Positions 49,543-58,700 of a stretch of 64,000 nt of DNA are shown one piece after another; position 1 is the stretch's first letter; each line of letters starts with the position of its first letter. This DNA is from Streptosporangium sandarakinum. GTDB lineage: Bacteria > Actinomycetota > Actinomycetes > Streptosporangiales > Streptosporangiaceae. The notes under the pieces were generated by a model. It was not told where the DNA came from. It ran no database searches and was given only the letters and a program-made list of their open reading frames with translations. The stretch lies in NCBI RefSeq assembly GCF_013409935.1, contig NZ_JACCCO010000003.1, positions 806,001 to 870,000 of the forward strand, read 5' to 3'. Made by a program: the position numbers and the translations under genes.

Positions 49543-50647
49543 GCGGCTTGACGTCGTCAATTTCAAGGCGTTCGCGAGTGCCAGTGTTCCGCTAGGTCGA
49601 TTCACCCTGCTCTCCGGGCTGAACTCGGCCGGCAAGAGCACGGTCCTGCAAGCCTTGGCCCTGCTCCGCCAATCCCATGCGGCCGGCCTGCTCGACGGTG
49701 GATCGGGTTCGGGGCTCCTGCTCAACGGAGAGCTGGTCGAGCTGGGCACCGGGCGCGACGTTCTGCACGAGAACCATGTGGACACCGGGGGAGAAGGCCC
49801 GCAGATCACGCTATCCGTAACCGAGAAGGGGACCGTCTCCTCATGGACCGCCCTTTACGGTCAGGAAAGTGACATCCTGCACCTTCAAAAACAAGCGACG
49901 GACGAATCTCTCAGCCTGTTCGGGCCTGGTTTCCAATATCTCAAGGCGGATCGGCTGGCTCCCTCCGTCACCTATCCCAGGTCACACGAAATCGCAGTGC
50001 GGCGCGGATTTCTCGGTTGCCGGGGCGAACACACGGTCAACTTCCTCCGCCACAGGCAGGACGATCGTCTGACCTCCTCCTGCCTTCAGCATCCCGACGC
50101 GCTCTCCATGTCGCTCCTCGACCAGACCGACGCCTGGATGCGGGAGATCTGCCCGGGTGTCAATCTTCAGGCCGCCACCATCGAGGGCACGGACCTGGTC
50201 CGGCTCGGTTACCGCATCGATGTCGCCGGCCTGCCCACGGCACTTTCCCATCGCCCCACCAACGTTGGCTTCGGCCTCTCCTACGTCCTGCCGATCGTGG
50301 TGGCCTGCCTGTCGGCCACACCGGGAAGCGTGATCCTCCTGGAGAATCCTGAGGCCCACCTGCACCCTCGCGGTCAGACTGTGATGGCGACGCTCGCGGC
50401 CGCAGCGGTGGCCGCCGGAGCCCAGCTCATCGTGGAAAGCCACAGCGACCATGTCCTCAACGGTCTCAGGCTGGCCGTGAAACACGGGAAGCTCGACGGC
50501 TCAGCCGTCAGGCTTCTCTATTTCCAGCGGGAGCACGATGGAGTGAATATCATCAATCCAGTCATAGGGTCGGACGGGATGATATCGGAGTGGCCGCCCG
50601 GATTCTTTGATGAATGGGAGAACTCGCTCGATCAGCTCCTAGGGTGA
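49535..50647 (+). CDS. AAA ATPase of the DUF3696/OLD-like type
   Basis: A 370-residue ABC/OLD-type ATPase. MIERLDVVNFKAF and Walker A GLNSAGKST start the chain. The C-terminal head has VGFGLSYVLPIVVACL (signature-like), Walker B SVILLENPEAHLHPRGQ and VESHSDHVLNGLR. The last 60 residues (VRLLYFQREHDGVNIINPV...SEWPPGFFDEW) match the DUF3696 end. Such ATPases commonly partner with effector nucleases or toxins in defence loci. It is coupled to the DUF262 gene and followed after 25 bases by the unknown third gene. Confidence 0.9.
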   Translation: MIERLDVVNFKAFASASVPLGRFTLLSGLNSAGKSTVLQALALLRQSHAAGLLDGGSGSGLLLNGELVELGTGRDVLHENHVDTGGEGPQITLSVTEKGTVSSWTALYGQESDILHLQKQATDESLSLFGPGFQYLKADRLAPSVTYPRSHEIAVRRGFLGCRGEHTVNFLRHRQDDRLTSSCLQHPDALSMSLLDQTDAWMREICPGVNLQAATIEGTDLVRLGYRIDVAGLPTALSHRPTNVGFGLSYVLPIVVACLSATPGSVILLENPEAHLHPRGQTVMATLAAAAVAAGAQLIVESHSDHVLNGLRLAVKHGKLDGSAVRLLYFQREHDGVNIINPVIGSDGMISEWPPGFFDEWENSLDQLLG

Positions 50648-50672
50648 CCAATTCTGAGGAGAAAATCCCCCC

Positions 50673-51590
50673 ATGCCTGTTCTGTTGTGCCTCAATGAGC
50701 TTTCTTGTGCCTCTGCCGCACACGAACGTGACGCCGACGACGCCATGATCACTTTCGTGAAGCTACTGCGGCAGTGCCGGGATCGACGTCCGGAAATCTC
50801 GCTGGTCTCCGCCGTGCCGCTCACCGCGCTGAAACTCACGGCCGAGTACTCGATGTCGCAGTGGATGGGGAAGCCGCGTCATCGGGATCTCCGGCTTTTC
50901 CTGCGAGCGCTGCAGAACAGAGCCCCCTTCGCCTCGGTGCTTCCCGACGGTGACGGCCACGTCGAGTATCAGCTCGATGGCGACCGCGCGGACGGCATCG
51001 GGACGGCTCATCTCCTCGATGCCTTGGCCGTCAGCCTTCCGCTGGAGAAACGTTGGGGCAGCGAGTGGGTTCGTCCGATGAGGGCCGGCCTGGAGGAGAC
51101 CGATGAAGGAGACCTCCAACTCCGCACAGAAGAGGTGGTGGTCAGGCACGCCTCCACCGCTGAGCACCTCACCGCTCACGAGGAATGGGTGGCCGCGACC
51201 GGACTCACGGGCGTTCGGACCGCAGGAGAGCTCTGGGAGTCCCGCGCCGACTTCTTCCCCCACCTGAGTTTCCTCGCCAGGGTGGAGGATGACCTCAGAA
51301 CACTTCGTCATCATTGGTTGGCCCCGGTCAGGGATCTGCTGCTGGAGTTGGAGGTCGCGATAAGCAAGTGGGACGTCGGGAAAGATCCTGAACCCGCCTG
51401 GCGCACCAAGGTCACGCCCGAATCCGAGACGCGGAAACGTCTCTGCCGGTTCGTCGACCTGGATGGCACGATGAGGGTCTTCGACCTCCATGCTCGGATG
51501 ACCCCGGGCGCGGGCCGACTGCATTTCCGGATCCGCAGGGAGGACGGCACCGCGGTGATCGCCTACATCGGCCCCAAGCTCAAGGACTGA
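50673..51590 (+). CDS. Unknown third component of the DUF262-ATPase cassette
   Basis: A 305-residue soluble protein. The N-terminal half contains VLLCLNELSCASA, AEYSMSQWMGKPRHRDLRLFL and ADGIGTAHLLDALAVSLPLEKRW; the C-terminal part ends RLHFRIRREDGTAVIAYIGPKLKD, a strand pattern faintly like RelE-type ends. No known enzyme motif is clear. Its place directly after the ATPase, in the same direction with a short gap, suggests it is the effector or target of the module. I do not recognise the family. Confidence 0.8.
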   Translation: MPVLLCLNELSCASAAHERDADDAMITFVKLLRQCRDRRPEISLVSAVPLTALKLTAEYSMSQWMGKPRHRDLRLFLRALQNRAPFASVLPDGDGHVEYQLDGDRADGIGTAHLLDALAVSLPLEKRWGSEWVRPMRAGLEETDEGDLQLRTEEVVVRHASTAEHLTAHEEWVAATGLTGVRTAGELWESRADFFPHLSFLARVEDDLRTLRHHWLAPVRDLLLELEVAISKWDVGKDPEPAWRTKVTPESETRKRLCRFVDLDGTMRVFDLHARMTPGAGRLHFRIRREDGTAVIAYIGPKLKD

Positions 51591-51602
51591 GCATTGTCCC
51601 CC

Positions 51603-51642
51603 TCAGGGCTGTCAGCCCCACGGCCGCGTGACGGCGCCCTGA
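51603..51642. terminator. Possible bidirectional terminator between convergent genes
   Basis: TCAGGGC at 51603-51609 pairs with GCCCTGA at 51636-51642; inside it, GGGCT-GTC-AGCCC also folds. It sits between the end of the unknown gene and the end of the convergent ATPase gene. Confidence 0.4.
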
Positions 51643-51671
51643 AGCAGGGGAGGACGAGGGGGGATGGACGC

Positions 51672-52160
51672 TCAGGGCCAGGCGAGGAGTTGGAACCAGA
51701 CGGACTTGCCGTACGGGTTGAGGGTCCAGCCCCAGTTGTGGGAGAGGTCCTCGACGATGGACAGGCCGCGGCCGGAGGTCTCCAGGTCGGACGGCTTGCG
51801 CATCCGGGGGATCTCGACGCAGGAGTCGTAGACGTCCACGACCAGCAGTGCCCCCAGCTTGCCGACCGTGACCCGGATGATGTTGCGGGCGGGGGCGTCG
51901 GCCGTGCCGTACGCCACGGCGTTGGTGGCCAGCTCCGAGACGAGCAGCTCGGCGATCTCCGGGACGTCTCCGGCCGCGTCCCAGTCGCCGGCCGTGTCGC
52001 GCACGAACCGGCGGACGGACGCCACGCTCCGCTCCGCGCGGGTGATCCACCGCTCGCCGAGCAGGAAAAGGTCCAGGTTGGGCGTGTAGTGGTATCTGCT
52101 CAGCGTCGCGCACGCTTGGAGAGCCTCTTCCACGCTCTCTTTCTTTAACTCGGAATGCAT
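51672..52160 (-). CDS. Anti-sigma-factor-like HATPase (RsbW/SpoIIAB type)
   Basis: A 162-residue GHKL ATPase: N-box AELLVSELATNAVAYG, then LVVDVYDSCVEIP and the G-box SGRGLSIVEDLSHNWGW. These small kinases usually bind sigma factors or anti-anti-sigma proteins; in actinobacteria they are very common beside XRE-DUF397 pairs. The ATG at 52160 has no strong ribosome site nearby; the frame is open further but without similarity. It converges on the DUF262 cassette. Confidence 0.88.
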   Translation of the reverse strand: MHSELKKESVEEALQACATLSRYHYTPNLDLFLLGERWITRAERSVASVRRFVRDTAGDWDAAGDVPEIAELLVSELATNAVAYGTADAPARNIIRVTVGKLGALLVVDVYDSCVEIPRMRKPSDLETSGRGLSIVEDLSHNWGWTLNPYGKSVWFQLLAWP

Positions 52161-52241
52161 GCGTTCAGCGTGCCCGGGTGCGGTCGTGGCGGGTACCCGA
52201 ACGGTTGCGAGCGGCGAGCGTTGAGGTTCACACCGTCGTCC

Positions 52242-52255
52242 TTGAAATCCGGCAA
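52242..52255 (+). promoter_or_regulatory. TTGAAATCCGGCAA element (copy 3)
   Basis: One-base variant of the two elements upstream of the XRE gene, here between the divergent HATPase and membrane-protein genes. The surrounding CGTCCTTGAA...GGCAAGAAGGGCATG also resembles the XRE 5' region, followed by only a 10-codon frame. Confidence 0.5.
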
Positions 52256-52357
52256 GAAGGGCATGACGGCTGTCTGGTCGGGTTCCCGCTGATAGGTTCC
52301 TCCGGCGGCTTGCCTCTGTGACTCCTTTTCCGTGGAAGGGCGTCCGCGGGCCGTTCC

Positions 52358-52822
52358 ATGTCCGCTTCGACATCCGGAGGTCCGGTGCCCGATCCGCACA
52401 TTCCCGTGGAACCGTTGTCCCCGCCGGAGAGTGCGCCGGGAAGGAGGCGCATGCCGGTGGAGATAACGGCCTTGATGGTGCTCATGTGGCTTCAGACGGG
52501 CCTCGGGGCAGTGATGACCTTCATCGCGTTCGCCTTCCTCGTGATGATGGGGCTGCCCAGCCTCGACGTCCTGCCCTGGCACATCTACCTGTTCGTGGTT
52601 CCCCTGCTGGTGCCGGGTCCGCTGTCGGTCCTCATCGCCATGCGACGACGGGGGGCCTGGGTGGCGGCCGTCGTGATCGAGGGGCTCGCGGCTCTGGAGT
52701 ACGGCGGCACCGCGTTCACGCTGTTCGGAGTGTTCAACATCGTCGTGGCGGGCGTAGCGCTTGCTCTTACAATCCTTTTCCTCCTGTTTCGTAGCAAGAG
52801 AACCAGTTGGTTCGAGCGGTAG
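52358..52822 (+). CDS. Four-span membrane protein of unknown function
   Basis: A 154-residue protein with a Pro/Ser-rich cytoplasmic head and four hydrophobic spans (about 36-62, 75-93, 97-115 and 118-143), ending in a basic KRTSWFER tail. The start is uncertain: ATG at 52358, or GTG at 52385 which has GGAGG close upstream. No family motif. Confidence 0.65.
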   Translation: MSASTSGGPVPDPHIPVEPLSPPESAPGRRRMPVEITALMVLMWLQTGLGAVMTFIAFAFLVMMGLPSLDVLPWHIYLFVVPLLVPGPLSVLIAMRRRGAWVAAVVIEGLAALEYGGTAFTLFGVFNIVVAGVALALTILFLLFRSKRTSWFER

Positions 52823-53032
52823 GAGACGCCAGGATCGGCCCGGCCCGTCACCAAGGGGCCGGGCCGCCGCCTTTTCATGGCCTGTCTGGTGGGGTTGGCT
52901 GGGTGCCGGGAATCTCGTCGCCTCCGACATTAAATCGCTTTTGTAGTGACCGTATAGCGGGAATGTCTGTTTCGGGAAACTTCAACGCCAGACCTTGATC
53001 CTGGATGACCTTGCGTGAGACTCTGACGCATT

Positions 53033-55030
53033 GTGGCGGCGAATGCGACTGCGGAGTTGGAAGCGGCGTTGTCGCGGGTCACCCAACTCGGCCGGAGCCA
53101 TGCGGCGGCGCTGGATTCATCGGTGCGGTACATGGTGGCCAACGCCTGGGTCGGCGGGGGAGCGCCGGCGTTCGCCCAGGCGCTCGCGGCCCGCCGTACG
53201 GCGCTGCAGTCGGCCTTCCAGAACGCGGCCGAGGAGATGGCGCGGCGGATCAGGCAGCTCGGCGGCCAAGCGCAGGCGCCCTCGTTCTCCACGTCGGTCG
53301 GTACGGCGGCGGCCCGGCCGTCCTCCTTCTCCGGGATGGACGTCGCCGCGATGGGCCGCCTGGTGGCCGACCTTCAGCGGGCCGGGCCGGAGCTGATCGG
53401 GGCCGGGCAGCGGCTCTCCGCCGAACTGTCGGCGCTGTGCGTCGCCTCGCCCTCCGTACGGCAGGTCGGCGACGCCGGTGTCTGGGCCGAGGAGCAGGTC
53501 CGCGACCTGCGGCAGCGGCTGGCGGTGATCCAGCAGACCCACGACATCGGCACCGCCTCCCAGGCGACGGCCGCCTTCGGCCTGTTCGGCGGGCACGCGC
53601 CGGACGCCAACGGGGTGAACAAGCTGACCGCCGCCGCGGCCCGCGGGGACGTCGCGGCGCTGAAGGCATTGGCGGACCTGCAGAAGGCCGGCAAGGACAA
53701 GACGCTCGCCGGACGGCTCAGCGTGTGGTGGCGACAGCTCGGCCCACTGGCGCAGGGACAGCTGATGAACGCCTCCCCGGGCCTGGTCGGCAGCCTGAAC
53801 GGACTTCCCGCGGTGGACCGTGACAAGGCCAACCGGGCATACCTCGCGGCGCAGAAGTCCGCGATCCCGTCGGAGCTACAGCGTCTCCGCGCCTCCTCGG
53901 CCGCGCTGGGGGCGGAGATGAAGAAGCTGAGTGACCAGATGGCGGGCATCCGCGACCCCTACCAGAAGTACGGTCTCAGCCAGAGACTGGATCAACTGCG
54001 CGAGTCTTCGACGCGGCTGAAGGAGTCGATCGAGGAGCAGGAGCTGAAGATGCGACAGCTCGCGGCGGTGGAGAAGGCTCTGGCGAAGGGTGGGCAGAAC
54101 GGCCGTCCTCCGGTGCTCCTGTTGCAGCTGGAACTTGGAGGTCTGGGCAAAGGCATCATCTCGTTCGGGAATCCTGATGAAGCGGATAAAGTGGCCGTCT
54201 ATGTTCCAGGTACTGGAACCACGTTGGAAGGCTTTGGCGGAGAAGATTCTGAACGCGCCGGACTCACGTGGGATCAGGCAAGCGGGTCCGGCCAGGGTAA
54301 GAAAGTTGCGTCTATCGCTTGGCTCGGTTATGACGCTCCGCAGTGGAATACGTTTGTGAGTGTGAATGGGACGCCCGCGCTCCCTCCTGCCGCCGCGAAG
54401 GGCGCCCCGCTGTTGGCTGGCTTCATGGATGGTCTGCACGCCGCGCACAAGCCGACCACCGATGTTCAGCTCACTGTCCTCGGACACAGCTACGGTTCTA
54501 CGACGGTTGGCGAGGCGGCACAGTTGCGCCGGGGCGACTTCGCCGACCAGTTGATCTTCGTCGGAAGTCCGGGAGTGCGTGCGCTCAATGCAACCCAGCT
54601 CGCGGTCAAATCGGTGTGGGTTGGAGAGGCACCTGACGATTTGGTGGCTGACCTGGGTGTTGCTTCAGACGTCGTCGAGTGGGGGACTACAAGGCTCGGC
54701 CGGAAAGTAGAGAATTTTCCACTTGGCCCCGACCCGAGTTCACTTGAATTCGGTGCTAAAAGATTCTATGTCGAAGGACATTCGGACTCTTATGAAATGG
54801 CTGCTCACTCCAGGTACTGGGCCAGGAGGTCGGCGTCTCTTACCAATATCGGGTACCTGATCAATGGGCAGTATGGTCGTCTCGTTCCGTTCCCCCTTCC
54901 TAGCCAGAGGCCGTTGATGGTTCCCCCATCTCCCACTGCTCCGCCTGTTCCAGCGCCTATGCCACGTGCGATGCCGGTGGAAACGCCCTCGCCCCGTCCA
55001 CAGCCTTCGCCTGCACCTGCTGGAGAGTAG
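53033..55030 (+). CDS. WXG100-like / DUF1023 alpha/beta hydrolase protein
   Basis: A 665-residue protein. The N-terminal 90 residues are a helical hairpin like WXG100 secretion proteins (ALDSSVRYMVANAWVGGGAPAFAQAL, with W in the turn). A second helical region runs from 200 to 350. Residues about 380-590 form a DUF1023 alpha/beta hydrolase: VAVYVPGTGTTLEGF, nucleophile elbow LGHSYGS and later VEGHSDSYEMAAHSRYW with candidate His. The tail is Pro-rich. Secretion through a type VII system is inferred. GC falls sharply from about 54150 onward, so the hydrolase part has a different history from the head. GTG start without a strong ribosome site. Confidence 0.85.
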   Translation: MAANATAELEAALSRVTQLGRSHAAALDSSVRYMVANAWVGGGAPAFAQALAARRTALQSAFQNAAEEMARRIRQLGGQAQAPSFSTSVGTAAARPSSFSGMDVAAMGRLVADLQRAGPELIGAGQRLSAELSALCVASPSVRQVGDAGVWAEEQVRDLRQRLAVIQQTHDIGTASQATAAFGLFGGHAPDANGVNKLTAAAARGDVAALKALADLQKAGKDKTLAGRLSVWWRQLGPLAQGQLMNASPGLVGSLNGLPAVDRDKANRAYLAAQKSAIPSELQRLRASSAALGAEMKKLSDQMAGIRDPYQKYGLSQRLDQLRESSTRLKESIEEQELKMRQLAAVEKALAKGGQNGRPPVLLLQLELGGLGKGIISFGNPDEADKVAVYVPGTGTTLEGFGGEDSERAGLTWDQASGSGQGKKVASIAWLGYDAPQWNTFVSVNGTPALPPAAAKGAPLLAGFMDGLHAAHKPTTDVQLTVLGHSYGSTTVGEAAQLRRGDFADQLIFVGSPGVRALNATQLAVKSVWVGEAPDDLVADLGVASDVVEWGTTRLGRKVENFPLGPDPSSLEFGAKRFYVEGHSDSYEMAAHSRYWARRSASLTNIGYLINGQYGRLVPFPLPSQRPLMVPPSPTAPPVPAPMPRAMPVETPSPRPQPSPAPAGE

Positions 55031-55534
55031 ATGCAACGTTTCGTCGTACTGATGATCGCACTCATTGTTCTTTCCGCCGGCTGTACTGGAAAAGAGACTA
55101 TGGACCATCCCGCGATTACCAAAGAAAAAGCGCTAGGCCGGGTGGAACAGCTTATCAAGGAGGCGATTTCGGGAGTCAATCCGCAACCCCGGCTTGATCT
55201 TGACCAACTTAGTCTTACGGTCGATCATTGCCTTGATCCCACCGACGGGGGCTCCAAAGACCGAATCGTTGTCGGGCGAGGGTATTACTTGCGAGACGTA
55301 CCTAAAGATCGCCTTGCCGAGGTGAGTCGACAGGTCAGGCAGACGTGGGAACAGCGGGGGCATCACGTCTCCGGTGTTTCGCTCGACGGTATCGGCTTCA
55401 CCGGACGCTCGCGACCTGATGACTTCCTGTTCTCGTTGCTTGTCGCTGACAGTGATGGCGGAGAAGTGCTGAACCTTGGTGTCTCGTCGCCCTGTATCTG
55501 GCCCAACGGAACTCCTGAACCTTCCACCGGTTGA
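55031..55534 (+). CDS. Small lipoprotein
   Basis: A 167-residue protein with a lipoprotein signal (MQRFVVLMIALIVLSAGC; lipobox LSAGC, lipid on the cysteine). The mature domain includes a strand-rich part ending LNLGVSSPCIWPNG. The ATG starts directly at the base after the stop of the DUF1023 gene, so the two are made together. Such pairs may be toxin plus immunity protein, or an enzyme with its anchor; nothing proves either. AT content is high compared with the rest of the window. Confidence 0.85.
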   Translation: MQRFVVLMIALIVLSAGCTGKETMDHPAITKEKALGRVEQLIKEAISGVNPQPRLDLDQLSLTVDHCLDPTDGGSKDRIVVGRGYYLRDVPKDRLAEVSRQVRQTWEQRGHHVSGVSLDGIGFTGRSRPDDFLFSLLVADSDGGEVLNLGVSSPCIWPNGTPEPSTG

Positions 55535-55647
55535 CTTCGCCGGCTCCATCCTTCAACTCCGCTCTGAACGCCTTCACCCCTGCGAGGGTCCTTCCGGGCG
55601 CCCCCTTGCGGGCCGCTCCCAGGCAGTCCGCTTGGGGAGGAATGTTC

Positions 55648-55657
55648 GGAACGTTCC
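55648..55657. promoter_or_regulatory. GGAACGTTCC palindrome upstream of hsdR
   Basis: A perfect 10-bp palindrome with a partial extra half-site (GGAATGTTC) directly before it, about 105 bases ahead of the hsdR start, in a 228-base gap. A candidate operator or promoter element for separate hsdR expression. Confidence 0.4.
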
Positions 55658-55762
55658 ACCGATATCCCCCATCGCCCCGCGTCTTCTGTTTCAATTGTGG
55701 GCTCTGAAGTTTCCCGTCCGAGGAACCCGAGACCCCCGAGAACCTCAGAACCCAAAGGACCG

Positions 55763-58700
55763 GTGACCGTGCCCCCCGTGCACCACGAGAAGGTCTTCGA
55801 GGACGCCATCGAGTCGGCGCTGATCGACGCGGGCTGGCTGAAGGGCTCGAACGACTTCTACGACCACGCCCTCGGGCTGAACACGCAGGAGCTGCTCGAC
55901 TTCGTACGGGCGACGCAGCCCAAGGAGTGGCGGCGGCTGGTCACCGCGCAGGCCGGGGATGAGGCGGGAGCCGCGCGGCGGCTGGCCGAGCGGGTGGCCA
56001 AGGCGATCGACGACGAGGGCGCGCTGGAGGTGCTGCGGCATGGCGTCAAGGACCGGGGTGTCCTCTTTCGGCTGGCCTACTTCCGGCCCGCGCACACCGT
56101 CGCCGCCGACGCGCTGGAACCGTACGGCAAGAACATCCTCAGCGTGGTCCGCCAGTTCCGCTACTCGGCGAAGATGACCGACACCCTCGACCTGGCCCTG
56201 TTCGTCAACGGTATCCCCGTCGCCACGGCCGAGCTGAAGAACCCGCTCACCGGCCAGACCGTCGAGAACGCCAAACGGCAATATCGTGAGGACCGCGACC
56301 CCCAGGAGCTTCTGTTCGCCCGGCGGGCGCTCGTCCACTTCGCCGTGGACCCGGACCTGGTGTTCGTCACCACCCGGCTGGCGGGGGAGCGGACGCGCTT
56401 CCTGCCGTTCAACATGGGTACGGCCGGCCCCGGCAAGCCGGGTGGCGCGGGCAACCCCGATGCCCCCGGCGTCCTCGGCGCGGCCGACCTGGGTGATCCG
56501 TACGGCACGGGCACCCCGAACGATCTGGACGGCACGGATGACGGGAGCACCTACCGGACCGCCTACCTCTGGAAGCGGATCTGGCACCCTGACACCTGGC
56601 TCGACCTGCTCAGGCGATTCCTGCACGTCGACGACGAGGACGTCAGGAAGGGCAAGGGGCGCAAGCCGTCCCCGGGCAAGACCCACCGGCTGCCGCTGAT
56701 CTTCCCCCGGTTCCACCAGTGGCACGCCGTGCAGACCCTGACCGGGAACGCCAGGCGGTACGGCGCCGGCCACAACTACCTCGTCCAGCACTCGGCGGGG
56801 TCGGGCAAGTCCAACACGATTGCCTGGCTCGCGCACGCGCTGTCCGGCCTGCACACCCCCGCCGCCCTCGCCGGAATCGACGAGACCGCGCTGGCCAAGG
56901 GATATGAGCCCAATCAGCCGGTCTTCGACAAGGTCATCGTGATCACCGACCGGGTGGTGCTGGACCGCCAGCTCCAGGAGACGATCTACCAGTTCGAGCA
57001 CACGCCGGGCGTGGTCCGGCGGATCGACCAGCACTCCGACCAGCTCGCCGAGGCGTTACAGGGGGAGACCGCCAAGGTCGTCATCACCACCCTGCAGAAG
57101 TTCCCCCACGTGCTGCAGAAGATCGAGGGCCTGCGCGGCAGGCGGTTCGCGGTCATCGTGGACGAGGCGCACTCGTCGCAGTCCGGCGAGGGGGCGGCGG
57201 CACTCAAGCGGGTGCTGCTCAAGCTCGGCGGCGGCATCGCGTCCGGCACGGCGTCCGAAGACACACGCGGCGCCGCACCCAGTGACGCGACCGACGCCGC
57301 GAGCACCGACGACATCGACGAGGACGGCGATCTGCTGACCGCGAGCGCCCTCGCCCGGGGCAGGCACGACAATCTGTCGTACTTCGCGTTCACCGCGACG
57401 CCGAAGGGCAAGACGCTGACCCTCTTCGGCGTGCCCGGCGAGGACGGCAAGCCGCGTGCCTTCCACACCTACTCCATGCGGCAGGCGATCGAGGAGGGCT
57501 TCATCCTCGACGTGCTGAAGAACTACGTCACCTACGCGACGTTCTGGCGGCTGGCCAGCACCGAGCCCGGCGACCGCGAGGTCGACCGGCGCAAGGGGCA
57601 GGCGCTGCTCACCCGGTTCGCCGAGCTGCACCCGACGAGCATGCAGCAGCGGGCGCAGATCATCGTCGAGCACTTCCGCAGGCACACCGCCGGGCGGATG
57701 GGCGGCCGGGCCAAGGCCATGGTGGTCACCCGCTCACGCGAGCACGCCGTACGGCTCGGCCAGGCGATCCGCGACCACGTCACCGCGAACGGCTACTCGG
57801 ACTGCGGCACGCTCATCGCCTTCTCCCAGACGCTGAAGGTCGACGGGGTGGAGTACACCGAGGCGCGCCTCAACGGCTTCAGCGAGCGGGAGCTGCCGGA
57901 GCGGTTCGGCTACTGCCGCGCCGACGACCCCTCACCGGGCGCGTCCGAGAAGGCGGAGTACCGGATCCTCGTCGTCGCCGACAAGTACCAGACCGGGTTC
58001 GACCAGCCGCTGCTGACCACGATGTACGTCGACAAGAAGCTCGCCGGGGTGGCGGCGGTGCAGACGCTGTCGCGGCTGAACCGCACGCACCGGCTCAAGT
58101 CGCAGGGCGACGTGTTCGTGCTCGACTTCGCCAACGAGGCCGAGGAGATCCAGGAGGCGTTCCGGCCGTACTACGAGGGCAGCGCCACCGAGCGGATCGA
58201 CCCCAACCTGCTGTACACCCGCGAGGCGGCCGTGCTCGGGCACGCCCTGCTGGTGGAGTCGGAGATGCAGGCCCTGGCCGAGGGCTACCTGCGGGCCGAG
58301 CGGACCTCGGCGACCCGGCGGGAGCTGGAGAAGGCGCACGCCGAGCTGTACCGGCTGACCGGGCCCGCGGTGCGGCGCTTCGTCGAACGGCAGCGCGAGG
58401 ACGCCGAGAACGGCGGGGACGCGGCCGAGGAGTTCCGTGGCGACCTGCGCGGATACGTCCGCCTGTACGGTTTCCTGTCGCAGGTCGTGCCGTACGTCGA
58501 CCCGGACCTGGAGCGGCTGTACCTGTTCGGCCGCTTCCTGCTGAACCGGCTGCCGCGCCGGGAGGACCCGGCGGTGGACATCGGCGAGATCGACCTCACC
58601 CACCTGAGGATCAGCCTGACCGGTGAGCACGACATCAGCCTCCCCGAGGCGGAGGAGGTGACGATCCCCGGCCCGGACGGCGGGGGAGGCGCGGCCCCCG

